Assembly (NCBI GenBank): GCA_026396835.1
Contig: JAPLWA010000004.1
Span: 62,001 to 126,000, forward strand
Length of the DNA: 64,000 nucleotides
Reading direction: 5' to 3'
Origin: Candidatus Falkowbacteria bacterium
GTDB taxonomy: Bacteria; Patescibacteriota; Patescibacteriia; Patescibacteriales; Patescibacteriaceae
The translations under genes were made by a program, and so were the position numbers. The notes below the pieces were generated by a model, which saw only the letters and a list, made by a program, of their open reading frames with translations, searched no databases and had not been told where the DNA came from. Below, piece by piece: positions 1-8,002 of the stretch (position 1 is its first letter; every line of letters starts with the position of its first letter).

Positions 1-123
1 ATTGTTTCTTTGCCTCCTGAGCCTAATACTTTAAATAATCTGTATTACTTGGCGGCCGGCCTCATTATTATATTAGTCACAGCTGCTTTCGTAATATACC
101 GTTTTATAAAAAATAAAAAATGA
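1..123 (+). CDS. C-terminal end of an unidentified membrane-anchored protein (5' partial)
   Basis: An open frame enters from the left edge and ends with TGA at 121-123. The 40 visible residues contain one hydrophobic segment (about residues 18-34, rich in Ile, Leu, Val and Ala) followed by a short basic tail ending in KNKK. This is the pattern of a C-terminal membrane anchor with the bulk of the protein outside the cell. The stop overlaps the next ATG in an ATGA arrangement, so the two genes are translationally coupled. The family cannot be named from this fragment. Confidence 0.6.
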   Translation: MVSLPPEPNTLNNLYYLAAGLIIILVTAAFVIYRFIKNKK

Positions 124-1433
124 AATTTTTTAGATTAAATCTTTTATTTACTTTTTTTGTCGCTATTATAATGGTGACTTTTTTTGCTAACTCGGCGAGC
201 GCCGCTAATTTTTACTTTAGAATGGACAAGACCGCCTATAAAACTGGGGAGTCTGGCTATGTCACACTTAACATTGATACACAAAATAAAACAGTTAATG
301 CTGTTGAGGCAGTTGTTGATTTTGATCCTAGTCTTATTGAGGTGACAAAATATGTACCTGATAAATGTATTATTAATTTCTGGGTGCAGTCACCAGCAAT
401 TGATAATATTAACGGCAAAATTACTTTTAAGGGCGTGATTCTTAATCCAGCCTATAATGGCCCTCAAGGTAGATTGATCGGTTTTAATTTTAAATCTAAG
501 GCACCCGGTTCTATGCCTTTTAAAGCAACTAGTCTAGTGGCCTTGGCGCATGACGGCAAGGGAACAGGTCTGGCAAGTGCAGGGACTAATCGTTCTATTT
601 CTATCGCCGGAAAACCCTTGGCTTCTGCGGCTAACCTTGCTTTAAGTTCTTCAAGTCATCCTGACCAGTCAAAATGGTATAATAAAACAACCGCTTCAAT
701 TTTTTGGAAAGCGGATAAAGGCGTAACTGCTGTGGCTTATGCTTTTAATCAAATTGCTAATTTTGAAGTTCCTGATTCCGCAGTAACAGAATTTTCATCA
801 GCTATTGAAAGAGACTTAACTAGTGGCACCTGGTACGCTCATGTTCGGGCTAAAGATCAAAACTCTACCTGGTTAAAGACGCTTCACTTCAAGATAAATA
901 TTGATAACGAAATGCCATCATCCAATGCTATTACTGTTTTACCCCGTCAAAATGATTCTTTCTTGCCCGTGATTAGAGCTAAGGCGACTGATAGATTGTC
1001 AGGTGTTGTTATTTATGAGATTTGGAATGGAACGAAGATGATTTTTAAAGATAAGGAAATAAATAATTTGCGTCTTAAGAGTTTGGTGGTTGGTAAAAAC
1101 GTTATTGAGATAAAAGCTTTTGATGCCGCTGGAAATGTCCGAAGTGACAAGTTTACTGTGCTTTATAATCCATTGCAGCCATCTAAAAAAGCAGCCACAC
1201 CAGCAGCGCCTGTAGAGCCGTCTGCTCCGGTGGTTCCTAAAATTACACCAAGTGCGCCTTCGACTGCGACCAAGCCGACCACTACTAAAAAAACAACAAC
1301 AAATCTAAAGATTGTTCAGCCAGCACCAGTTAAGCCAAAAGCACCCGTAGTAACTCCAGCTAAACCAGCCCCAGTAAGCACTCCGACCGTCACGCCAAAG
1401 CCAAAGAAAAACTACTCAGTTCTATTTGATTAA
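120..1433 (+). CDS. Secreted surface protein with cohesin-like and Ig-like domains
   Basis: A 437-residue protein. Residues 1-28 form a signal peptide (basic start, long hydrophobic core, ASA cleavage motif). Residues about 31-165 have the pattern of the cohesin fold (YKTGESGYVTLNI, then AVEAVVDFDPSLIEV), a beta-sandwich used in extracellular binding. Residues about 260-350 look like a bacterial Ig-like domain ending in DAAGNVRSDKFTV. The last 85 residues are a Pro/Ala/Lys/Thr-rich linker that may span or attach to the envelope. It overlaps the upstream membrane-anchored gene by 4 bases, so both may belong to one surface complex. The ligand is unknown. No dockerin is visible in the window. 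Confidence 0.75.
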   Translation: MKFFRLNLLFTFFVAIIMVTFFANSASAANFYFRMDKTAYKTGESGYVTLNIDTQNKTVNAVEAVVDFDPSLIEVTKYVPDKCIINFWVQSPAIDNINGKITFKGVILNPAYNGPQGRLIGFNFKSKAPGSMPFKATSLVALAHDGKGTGLASAGTNRSISIAGKPLASAANLALSSSSHPDQSKWYNKTTASIFWKADKGVTAVAYAFNQIANFEVPDSAVTEFSSAIERDLTSGTWYAHVRAKDQNSTWLKTLHFKINIDNEMPSSNAITVLPRQNDSFLPVIRAKATDRLSGVVIYEIWNGTKMIFKDKEINNLRLKSLVVGKNVIEIKAFDAAGNVRSDKFTVLYNPLQPSKKAATPAAPVEPSAPVVPKITPSAPSTATKPTTTKKTTTNLKIVQPAPVKPKAPVVTPAKPAPVSTPTVTPKPKKNYSVLFD

Positions 1434-1449
1434 TTTATATAGACTTCAC

Positions 1450-2019
1450 ATGAAAATGATTCTAGTACGCCATGGGCAAAGTAATTATAATCTTAAAGAT
1501 CTTTGTAATGGCTTGCCAAGCAAAAAGGTGTACCTAACCCCACTAGGCAAAAAACAGGCAAGCGAGGTAGCGTTAAAATTGGCTAAGAAAAAAATTGATG
1601 TAATTTATATTTCTAAGCTTTTTCGTTCCGAACAAACCGCTAAAATAATCAACCGCTATCATAAAGTAAAAATGATAGCTGATAAAAGATTGAATGATAG
1701 GTTGATGGGGGAGTTTGAAAATAAAAGCGCGGCTTTATTTTATGCTTGGCGAGACAAAAGCAAAGAGCCGTGGGCGATCGCACCCAAAGGAGGCGAGTCT
1801 TATATTGATTTAGAAAAAAGGGTTAAATTATTTTTAAATGATTTAATCGCCAAAGATTATAAAACAGTTTTAGTTGTTTCGCATTTAACAGTTATTGCGG
1901 TAATTCAAGGATATTTTAAACGTCTAAGTAATAGAACGATTGATCGTTTGAATGAAAAGGATATTCCAAATTGTAAAGTCGTAATAGTTGATTTGCCTAA
2001 GAAGGCAATTAAGATTTAG
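1450..2019 (+). CDS. Histidine phosphatase superfamily protein (phosphoglycerate-mutase-like)
   Basis: About 189 residues. The N-terminal motif ILVRHGQS (catalytic His 8) and the second conserved histidine in VVSHLT (near residue 143) define the histidine phosphatase fold (GpmB/CobC type). The substrate cannot be deduced. An upstream TTG at 1426 lies inside the previous gene. I prefer ATG 1450 because family members begin a few residues before the RHG motif. The gene follows the surface-protein gene closely and is probably cotranscribed with it. Confidence 0.8.
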   Translation: MKMILVRHGQSNYNLKDLCNGLPSKKVYLTPLGKKQASEVALKLAKKKIDVIYISKLFRSEQTAKIINRYHKVKMIADKRLNDRLMGEFENKSAALFYAWRDKSKEPWAIAPKGGESYIDLEKRVKLFLNDLIAKDYKTVLVVSHLTVIAVIQGYFKRLSNRTIDRLNEKDIPNCKVVIVDLPKKAIKI

Positions 2020-2033
2020 TTTTTTTGGAAAAG

Positions 2034-2094
2034 AAAAAAGACTCGAAGCGTAGGGTTGTATATATGTAAAGATATACTAGCTATGCGACGAGTC
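2034..2094 (-). terminator. Intrinsic terminator of the 2093-2398 gene
   Basis: An imperfect stem pairs 2040-2053 with 2081-2094 (GACTCG/CGAGTC base). Read on the minus strand it is followed by a T-rich run. It overlaps the stop codon of the minus-strand gene. Confidence 0.6.
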
Positions 2095-2398
2095 AATTTA
2101 AATTCAGTCTCTTTAAACCTTCTTTGGTTAAAATTAGAGTTACTGAATCGAAAATCTTATCGATGACATCGGTGATGTCAAATTTATTTAGGCAATGAAT
2201 ATTTAGATCATTACCAAAATCTGTCAGAATAAACACTTGTTTGTAGTCATTATTGGTTTTGATTTTTTCTAGAACGGCTTCACCAATAACGCCAGTATTC
2301 TTTTTTCTGTTTGGATCGTTTGACCTGAACGCTGGGTTGTATTCTTGTAACAGTTCTTCAATAGTGAAGTCCTTCAGTTGTTTTTTTGTATTTTTCAT
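2093..2398 (-). CDS. Hypothetical small protein
   Basis: 101 residues if started at ATG 2398; the frame stays open three codons further, to TTG 2407. The protein is charged and apparently soluble, with no membrane segment or signal peptide. A helix-rich start (DFTIEELLQEYNP) is followed by an alternating beta/alpha pattern, including VFILTDFGNDL. I do not recognise a family. A strong Shine-Dalgarno-like GAAGGAGG (plus 2433-2440) lies about 36 bases before the ATG, separated from it by a GC-rich palindrome, which is too far for ordinary use. A possible promoter TTGACA lies at 2476-2481 on the minus strand. Confidence 0.55.
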   Translation of the reverse strand: MKNTKKQLKDFTIEELLQEYNPAFRSNDPNRKKNTGVIGEAVLEKIKTNNDYKQVFILTDFGNDLNIHCLNKFDITDVIDKIFDSVTLILTKEGLKRLNLN

Positions 2399-2558
2399 AA
2401 TTGTCAAAGAACGATTTTTTGGGGCCCCCGGGGCCTCCTTCGTCCTACTTATGGTTTACTACTAATAATTACTGTTGTCAACATTGTTTCTTGTCTATAT
2501 CTATGTTATTCTATAATTAGTTGAAAAAGCCCTAAAATAAGCATATTTTAGATGCCTA

Positions 2559-2587
2559 TTGACAAGATATATCAAACGTGATATAAA
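2559..2587 (+). promoter_or_regulatory. Sigma70-type promoter for the 2626 gene
   Basis: TTGACA at 2559-2564, a 17-base spacer and TATAAA at 2582-2587. The predicted transcript starts near 2594, about 30 bases before the ATG. Confidence 0.8.
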
Positions 2588-2625
2588 TAAAATATTAATA
2601 AATTAATTAAATATTCACTAACAAT

Positions 2626-3048
2626 ATGAAAACTATGGACAATGCATTAAACACAATGACACCTCCTGTTGTCGATAAAGACAAGAAGGATGAAGTAGCA
2701 GAAGATGGCAATCCAGCCGTTAGAGCTGCTGCAGATGATGTTCTAGATGGTGTGCACTTTGACCACGATAAGGAACTATTTGACAAAATGGACACTGCTA
2801 CTGAGGGTATAAAGCAGGCCCAAAAAGACTATGAAGATGCTCTTAGGGTTATAGAAGCTAGTAGAGCTATTTCAGCTGAAGCCGCAGCAAAAGCTTTAAA
2901 AGAATACGAAGATGAATGGGAAGATAAAAGATTTAAAGCTATTAAAGCAATGGAAGCAATAGACCCAGGTCTCGAGGAAAGACGAGCAAACGCTATAAAA
3001 GCAATTGACGAAATTAATAAAGAACTAGAAGAACTTAAAAAGATGTAA
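2626..3048 (+). CDS. Acidic coiled-coil protein, unknown function
   Basis: 140 residues with no signal peptide or membrane segment. The first 45 residues are polar and probably disordered. From about residue 50 to the end the sequence is almost continuous amphipathic helix, with charged heptad-like repeats (KQAQKDYEDALRVIEA, then KALKEYEDEWEDKRFKAIKAMEAI). I do not recognise the family. The gene is a complete monocistronic unit with a near-consensus promoter at 2559-2587 and a perfect terminator at 3062, so it is probably well expressed. A structural or scaffold-like role is possible, but only as inference. Confidence 0.65.
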   Translation: MKTMDNALNTMTPPVVDKDKKDEVAEDGNPAVRAAADDVLDGVHFDHDKELFDKMDTATEGIKQAQKDYEDALRVIEASRAISAEAAAKALKEYEDEWEDKRFKAIKAMEAIDPGLEERRANAIKAIDEINKELEELKKM

Positions 3049-3061
3049 GCATTTTTTTAAA

Positions 3062-3093
3062 GACGAGCCCTAGCTAGGGCTCGTCTTTTTTTT
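3062..3093 (+). terminator. Intrinsic terminator after the 2626 gene
   Basis: A perfect 24-base palindrome (3062-3085, stem GACGAGCCCTAG) followed by eight T residues. Confidence 0.92.
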
Positions 3094-3103
3094 GCGCTGT
3101 GCC

Positions 3104-3132
3104 TTGACTTTTAAGGCATTTTCTGATACTAT
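3104..3132 (+). promoter_or_regulatory. Promoter of the first small-gene module
   Basis: TTGACT at 3104-3109, a 17-base spacer and TACTAT at 3127-3132. Transcription should begin near 3139, downstream of the ATG at 3136, so the start codon must be the ATG at 3163. Confidence 0.75.
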
Positions 3133-3162
3133 TTAATGGTAAATAATTTTTTATTCATCCCT

Positions 3163-3411
3163 ATGCCTGATTATTCTCAAGCCGTCGATACGCTTGTCGA
3201 ACGTCTAATGAAAGAGCAAAATCTTGACCCATCTGATGAAGTAGCTAAACAGGCCTTCAAAACAGATGCGATTGAAAAGATTAACCACTTTATTATTAGT
3301 CGTATTCCTGATGACAAGCTAGAAATATTTGAGGAGCTTTTAGGAGAGAACAACTCCGAAAAGATTTCTCATTTTTTAGAAGAAGTTTTAACTGGAAATG
3401 ACGAGGAATAG
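3163..3411 (+). CDS. DUF5663-like small acidic protein (module 1, gene A)
   Basis: 82 residues starting MPDYSQAVDTLVERLM. The core IISRIPDDKLEIFEELLGE followed by KISHFLEEVL matches the pattern I associate with DUF5663 proteins common in Patescibacteria; the family name is from memory. The protein is helical and acidic, with no signal or membrane segment. An upstream in-frame ATG (3136) is rejected because it lies before the predicted transcription start. The gene is followed 28 bases later by a 57-codon gene. The related gene at 3719 has the same type of neighbour, suggesting a duplicated two-gene unit. Confidence 0.65.
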   Translation: MPDYSQAVDTLVERLMKEQNLDPSDEVAKQAFKTDAIEKINHFIISRIPDDKLEIFEELLGENNSEKISHFLEEVLTGNDEE

Positions 3412-3439
3412 TCTTAATTAATTTTTATATAATAAAAAT

Positions 3440-3613
3440 ATGGGATTTAATGAATTTGAGAATCTATCTAAGACTGAAAATTTAAATAACTCTTTTAGTT
3501 TTCCGACTGAGAAGCATAATGAGTTTTATAATAATTTAACAACTGAGAATAAGGCCACGATTGCTGAACTAGCTGTTAAGAATTCTCGAGTTGTAGAAAT
3601 GCTAGAGAAATAA
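3440..3613 (+). CDS. Hypothetical 57-residue protein (module 1, gene B)
   Basis: An open frame MGFNEFENLSKTENLNNSFS to VVEMLEK, polar, with a helical C-terminal third. It lies between the DUF5663-like gene and a strong terminator, so it is transcribed with gene A. No family is recognised and there is no clear Shine-Dalgarno site (upstream sequence ATAATAAAAAT). Support comes from position and from the equivalent small frame at 4039 in the second module. Confidence 0.5.
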   Translation: MGFNEFENLSKTENLNNSFSFPTEKHNEFYNNLTTENKATIAELAVKNSRVVEMLEK

Positions 3614-3637
3614 TCCTAATTTAAACTTTGAAATTAC

Positions 3638-3670
3638 AATAGTCCCGTACCTTATGGTACGGGACTATTT
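3638..3670 (+). terminator. Intrinsic terminator of module 1
   Basis: A long stem (ATAGTCCCGTACC pairing with GGTACGGGACTAT) closed by a 3-base loop, followed by a short T run. Confidence 0.85.
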
Positions 3671-3676
3671 TGTTGA

Positions 3677-3704
3677 TTGAGAATATTTTATAATATGTTA
3701 TACT
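3677..3704 (+). promoter_or_regulatory. Promoter of the second small-gene module
   Basis: TTGAGA at 3677-3682, a 16-base spacer and TATACT at 3699-3704. The predicted start near 3711 decides for ATG 3719 over the upstream TTG in the same frame. Confidence 0.65.
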
Positions 3705-3718
3705 GTGTGGATAAAGCT

Positions 3719-4030
3719 ATGGACCCTCTACAAAATCAAACTGAACTTGCTAATTATTTAGCCGAATCATTAATCAACGAATCAATTAAAGACTCAATGG
3801 ATGAGCCTAGTTTTGAATCGTTTAAGCAAGACTTGGTTGATAAGATTAACCGTGAAATTAGTCAGACTATATTTGATAATTTAACCGATGATCAGCTAGA
3901 GCAGTTGGAAGAGCTTTTAGAAGAAGGTGACGGCGCAGGTACAAGTGAATTCTTGCGTTTAGCAATTCCTGATTTGCGTCGTCTGATCTTAGAGAAAATT
4001 GTTAACTTAAAAGAAGAAATTAATTTTTAA
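3719..4030 (+). CDS. DUF5663-like small acidic protein (module 2, gene A)
   Basis: 103 residues from ATG 3719. The central segment INREISQTIFDNLTDDQLEQ followed by a run of Leu and Glu aligns with the corresponding part of the 3163 protein (INHFIISRIPDDKLEIFEEL), so the two are paralogs. The C-terminal segment (FLRLAIPDLRRLILEKIV) is the better preserved version of the family pattern. The protein is helical, acidic and has no signal peptide. It is followed 8 bases later by a 49-codon gene and then a terminator, repeating the layout of module 1. The function is unknown. Confidence 0.65.
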   Translation: MDPLQNQTELANYLAESLINESIKDSMDEPSFESFKQDLVDKINREISQTIFDNLTDDQLEQLEELLEEGDGAGTSEFLRLAIPDLRRLILEKIVNLKEEINF

Positions 4031-4038
4031 TTAAACCT

Positions 4039-4188
4039 ATGAATCTTGAAAACCCATCTTTCAGTTCAGGTCGTGTTAGAGATCGTTTAGATAGTCAGTC
4101 TAATTCTATTGCTGATGCAGCGATTGGAAGTGTCTTTAATGATTCGGATGATTTAAGAAAAGCTTTAGCTGAGGTTTTTGAAGATTAG
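4039..4188 (+). CDS. Hypothetical 49-residue protein (module 2, gene B)
   Basis: An open frame MNLENPSFSSGRVRDRLDSQ to LAEVFED, acidic and probably helical in its C-terminal half. It lies directly after gene A of the module and before a terminator. It has no recognisable sequence similarity to gene B of module 1. The call rests on position and intact reading. Confidence 0.45.
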   Translation: MNLENPSFSSGRVRDRLDSQSNSIADAAIGSVFNDSDDLRKALAEVFED

Positions 4189-4207
4189 TTTAATAGTTTA
4201 TAGGCAA

Positions 4208-4242
4208 TAAAAAACTACCATTGAATCCTGGTAGTTTTTTTT
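4208..4242 (+). terminator. Intrinsic terminator of module 2
   Basis: Stem AAAAACTACCA (4210-4220) pairs with TGGTAGTTTTTT (4229-4240) around an 8-base loop and runs into T residues. Confidence 0.85.
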
Positions 4243-4248
4243 GTATTA

Positions 4249-4455
4249 CTCACCCCTAGCCCCTCTCTACGCTTACGCGTAAAGAGGGGAAATTTTCATT
4301 TAACATTTTTATATTTGATGTCATTGGTAATGTTATAAAAAATAAACTATCAGCGGATATTAAAATAATTAAAGTATATATTACTTTTATAAAATAGAAC
4401 AAATATTTATAATTTCCCCTCTTTGCCCGAAGGGGCAGAGAGGGGTTGGGGTGAG
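4249..4455. repeat. R2 element, copy a (MITE-like, 207 bp)
   Basis: The ends are near-perfect inverted repeats: CTCACCCCTAGCCCCTCTC on the left, and GAGAGGGG followed by TTGGGGTGAG on the right. Each end also carries its own hairpin built from CCCCTCT/AGAGGGG. The 100-base AT-rich centre has no open frame. A 208 bp copy lies at 20850-21057 in the same orientation. TTA flanks both sides. The right end abuts the metG stop codon, so the element supplies its 3' untranslated region. Confidence 0.75.
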
Positions 4456-6135
4456 TTAGGCGTATTTTTCGTTAAAGTTTTCTGCCTCTGCGTCGGCTTC
4501 GATTTTCTTAAAGAGTGGTTCTATATTGTTTATTCTTATTTTCTTAATCAACTCAAAGATAGTTTCTTCATCTGGCCAATCAGCTACTTCTAGGCCAAGC
4601 ATTTTTTCTAATTTATCGGCCGCCTCAGGAGCAATCGGTTTAATCATGGTTGCTAAAGCAACAATAATGGCCATAGGAGTAAACATTATTTCTAGATATT
4701 TATTAGCATCATCTTTTATTTTCCAAGGAGTTTCTTTAGAAAGATATAAGTTGCCTTCGGCTGATAAGGCCAGTATGTTTTCAGCGTAATCTCTAAATTG
4801 GCAGTTGCTAATTAGTTTTTTGCCAAGTTCCATCTTCTTAAGATAAAGCTTTACTATTTCCATAACATCTTTGTTGGTCATCATTGAAAAATCTAAGCCT
4901 TCTGCTAATTTCAAGGTTCTATTAATAAGATTTCCTAGGTTAGCAATAAGTAGGTTGTTGGTTTTAACAATAAAATCTGACCAAGTAAAATCACTGTCAG
5001 AGTTTTCCGGCATGATTAAGGTTAAATAGAAGCGAACTACATCTAGGCCGAAACTGTCGGAAATTTTTCTTGGATCAATTGTTATACCGCGGCTCTTAGA
5101 AAAACCTCGATTGTTTAAAGTTAGAAATTGGTTAATGGCGGGGAAGTTGGGTAGATTTAGTTTTTCGTCATAGCTATGAAGCTGGCCTGGCCAAAAAAGT
5201 GTGTGGAAAACTAAGTTGTCTTTACCCATGAAATAATAATGACCAGCTTCTTGATTGTACCAAAAATCTTTCCATGATTCATTATTATGTTCTCGTGAAT
5301 ATTGAATAGAAGCTGAGAGATAACCAATAACCGCTTCAAACCAAACATAGATTCTTTTTTGTCCAGCTCCTTCAATTATTTCATCGGGTGCTAAACGATC
5401 AATCGGGATTTCAATACCCCAATCAAGGTCGCGTGTAATAGCCCGGCTTTTTAAACCTTCGTTCAGCCAGCGCGTTGCTTCGTTTTTAATCCATTCGCGC
5501 CAAGCGCCACTATAATTTTTAAGATAATCTTTTAGGAAATCTTCTAGCTTTGCCCAGGCAAAGAAATAGTGTTCACTAGATTTAATTGTAACCGGCGCTT
5601 TGGTTAATTTGCTAATTGGATTCTTTAATTCACCTTGCGCTAAGAGGGAATCGCAATTATCGCATTGGTCACCTCTAGCTTCAGCAAAACCACAACGTGG
5701 ACAAGTTCCTTCAACATAACGATCAGGTAAAAATTTATTTTCGCTCTCAGAATAATATTGTTCAGAGCTATCTTTGTAGATAAAACCTTTTTTAACTAAA
5801 GTCACAAAAACATCCTGCACAACTTCTTTGTGAACTGGGTTGTCGGTTTTGGTATAAATATCAAAACTAAGATTAAGGTGATTAAATAAATCAACGTTTT
5901 TAGTGTGATATTCTTCCACGACTGTGGCTGGCGCTAATTTGCGCTTATCAGCTTCTAAAGCAATTGGCGTACCGAAGCAATCAGATCCACTAACCATTAA
6001 AACATCATTACCAATTAAACGATTAAAGCGCGCAAAAATATCAGCTGGTAATAAATAACCAGCCAAATGGCCTAAGTGTAGATTGCCGTTAACATAAGGC
6101 CAGGCTACACCGATAAATACTTTCTTCTTTAACAT
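4456..6135 (-). CDS. metG: Methionyl-tRNA synthetase
   Basis: 559 residues. It charges tRNA-Met for initiation and elongation in the cytoplasm. Class I motifs are visible: YVNGNLHLGHLAG (HIGH motif, residues about 14-26) and FSKSRG (KMSKS variant, near 345). A knuckle with two CxxC pairs (CPRC, CDNC, near 140-160) should bind zinc. The enzyme stops after the helical anticodon domain and has no C-terminal EMAP/OB domain, so it is the short form. An extended -10 box (TGTTATAAT) ends only 6 bases before the ATG, which implies a leaderless mRNA. The 3' flank is repeat R2. Confidence 0.97.
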   Translation of the reverse strand: MLKKKVFIGVAWPYVNGNLHLGHLAGYLLPADIFARFNRLIGNDVLMVSGSDCFGTPIALEADKRKLAPATVVEEYHTKNVDLFNHLNLSFDIYTKTDNPVHKEVVQDVFVTLVKKGFIYKDSSEQYYSESENKFLPDRYVEGTCPRCGFAEARGDQCDNCDSLLAQGELKNPISKLTKAPVTIKSSEHYFFAWAKLEDFLKDYLKNYSGAWREWIKNEATRWLNEGLKSRAITRDLDWGIEIPIDRLAPDEIIEGAGQKRIYVWFEAVIGYLSASIQYSREHNNESWKDFWYNQEAGHYYFMGKDNLVFHTLFWPGQLHSYDEKLNLPNFPAINQFLTLNNRGFSKSRGITIDPRKISDSFGLDVVRFYLTLIMPENSDSDFTWSDFIVKTNNLLIANLGNLINRTLKLAEGLDFSMMTNKDVMEIVKLYLKKMELGKKLISNCQFRDYAENILALSAEGNLYLSKETPWKIKDDANKYLEIMFTPMAIIVALATMIKPIAPEAADKLEKMLGLEVADWPDEETIFELIKKIRINNIEPLFKKIEADAEAENFNEKYA

Positions 6136-6141
6136 AGTAAA

Positions 6142-6150
6142 ATTATAACA
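6142..6150 (-). promoter_or_regulatory. Extended -10 promoter of metG
   Basis: On the minus strand TGTTATAAT ends at 6142, and ATG starts at 6135. The expected transcription start falls on the start codon. Confidence 0.6.
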
Positions 6151-6153
6151 TAT

Positions 6154-6234
6154 TTAGTTAGTTGTTGGTTGTTAGTTGTTGGGGAAATGTACGTTTTTAC
6201 TGCCCTAACGACTAATTACTATCAACTAACAACT
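6154..6234. repeat. R1 hairpin repeat, copy a
   Basis: A left arm of TTGTTGGTTGTTAGTTGTTG type and a right arm with CAACTAACAAC form an imperfect inverted repeat. The right arm encodes the last seven residues and the stop codon of the ABC transporter gene. Related copies lie at 8088, 23479 and 43055. Confidence 0.7.
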
Positions 6235-7978
6235 GGTTCTCTTCGCCTTTTTGCTGGCGCCACAAGGCATTGTAAAGCCCTGGCTCTTTTAAGAGGTTTT
6301 CATGGCTACCAGATTCAGAGATTGAGCCTTTTTCAAGCACATAAATCTCATCAGCATGCATAATAGTGGATAAACGATGAGCAATTAAAATAGTGATTAG
6401 CTCAGGTTTGGCTTTAGTAATAGCTTTGATTGTTTCTGTTATTTCATGTTCAGTGATGCTATCTAAGCTAGAAGTCGCTTCATCAAAAATTATTAAGTCA
6501 GGTTGTCTTAATAAGGCGCGAGCAATTGCTAAACGCTGTTTTTCGCCGCCTGATAATTTAAGACCACCTTCGCCGATTTTAGTATCAAGGCCATCAGTGC
6601 CGCGGCTAATAATACTCAAGGCCGCCGCTTGCTCTAAAGCTTCTAAACAATCTTTATCTGAGGCAATAGGTTTTACAAATAATAAGTTATCTTTAATTGT
6701 ACCGGCAAAAAGTTGTGTATCCTGTGATACATAACTAATTTTTTGTTTAAAAGTAATTGGATTAAAATCAAAAAGATTTTCTTGGTTAATTTTTATTGAG
6801 CCTTTACTTGGTTGATATAGTCCGAGTAGTAATTTTATTAAACTGGTTTTACCAGCACCTGATGGTCCAACAAAGGCCACGGTTTGTCCGGCTTTAATAG
6901 TTAAATTAATATTAGCTAGAGCTGGCTTTGCTTCAGATCCATATTTAAAATCTAGGTTTTCAAAAGCCAAGGTTTGTATTTTACTAAGTTCCTTAGTTCT
7001 GCCTTCGGTTTTTTCTGGTGGCATTTTAAGAATCTTATCTAAAACTTCGTTGCTGGCTTTGGCTTCTTGATATTGGGAGGCTACGTCACTTAATTGATAG
7101 AGTGGGTTGAAAATAAAGAAAGAATAGAAAAGTAAACTCATGAATTGTCCTACTGAGATAGTCTCTTTAAAAATTAACCAAAACATAAGGAATAAAATTC
7201 CTGAGCGGCAAAGGTTGATTAAAGTTCCTTGAATAAAGCTTAACTTTCTAATTAATTTTATCTTAGTTAATTCTAGACCAAGAATTTGTAAGTTAACTTC
7301 GTTCAGACGATCGGTCTCTTGTTTTTCTAAGCCAAGACTTTTAACTAATTCAACGTTACGCAAAGTTTCAGTAGTTGAACCAGCTAGAGAGCCCATGCGC
7401 ATAACAATATTTTGCTGAGCTTGTTTTATTTTTTTACTGATAAAGAAAGTTAAACCACCAAGCGTTGGCAATAACAAAAAGAACATCAAGAAGATCGACC
7501 AGTGGACGGTTAAGGCGTAAATTAACACAAACAATAGACCAATGATTGAAACAAATAAAATGTTAATTGAACTAGTAATGATAGTTTCATTATCAATTCT
7601 AGCCTTTTGAATCTTTTGTAGAATCTCGCCGGACTTTTGATCTTCAAACACAGAGTAGGGAAGACTCATGGAATGTTCAATGGCTTTTGAATATAAAGTT
7701 GTGCCAATGGTTTTGGTTAGATAATTTGCGTAGTAGTCTTGAAAATTCTTAGCAATGCGAGAAAAAAGCGCGGCTGTGACTGAACCAAGTAATAAAAGTG
7801 CAACCCCACTAATAAAAGCAGAAGAACTAAGCTCTTTTACATGGCCAATATAGTTATCGATGATTAAACGAAAAAACTGTGGGTCTAGTAAAGAGAAGAC
7901 TTGGTTGATTGTGGCTAATCCAAGGATGAGCGCTAATCTTTTCTTATATTTTTTTAGATAATTTAGAATTAAGGTCAT
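6212..7978 (-). CDS. ABC exporter, fused permease and ATPase (ABCB/MsbA-like)
   Basis: 588 residues. The N-terminal half (about 1-310) holds six membrane helices of an exporter domain. The C-terminal half has Walker A GPSGAGKTSL, the signature LSGGEKQRLAIARALL, Walker B LIIFDEATSSLD and the switch histidine in IAHRLSTI. It should work as a homodimer that exports a lipid, peptide or drug; the substrate cannot be told. The last residues (QLLVDSN) and the stop codon are written by repeat R1, so a repeat insertion has changed the natural C-terminus. A minus-strand promoter lies at 8003-8031. Confidence 0.93.
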   Translation of the reverse strand: MTLILNYLKKYKKRLALILGLATINQVFSLLDPQFFRLIIDNYIGHVKELSSSAFISGVALLLLGSVTAALFSRIAKNFQDYYANYLTKTIGTTLYSKAIEHSMSLPYSVFEDQKSGEILQKIQKARIDNETIITSSINILFVSIIGLLFVLIYALTVHWSIFLMFFLLLPTLGGLTFFISKKIKQAQQNIVMRMGSLAGSTTETLRNVELVKSLGLEKQETDRLNEVNLQILGLELTKIKLIRKLSFIQGTLINLCRSGILFLMFWLIFKETISVGQFMSLLFYSFFIFNPLYQLSDVASQYQEAKASNEVLDKILKMPPEKTEGRTKELSKIQTLAFENLDFKYGSEAKPALANINLTIKAGQTVAFVGPSGAGKTSLIKLLLGLYQPSKGSIKINQENLFDFNPITFKQKISYVSQDTQLFAGTIKDNLLFVKPIASDKDCLEALEQAAALSIISRGTDGLDTKIGEGGLKLSGGEKQRLAIARALLRQPDLIIFDEATSSLDSITEHEITETIKAITKAKPELITILIAHRLSTIMHADEIYVLEKGSISESGSHENLLKEPGLYNALWRQQKGEENQLLVDSN

Positions 7979-8002
7979 AATAATTTATAGTTATGTTCGT
8001 AT

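Noticed and set aside
3136-3162. Upstream ATG as start of the first DUF5663-like gene
   Set aside because: It lies before the predicted transcription start of a good TTGACT-N17-TACTAT promoter.
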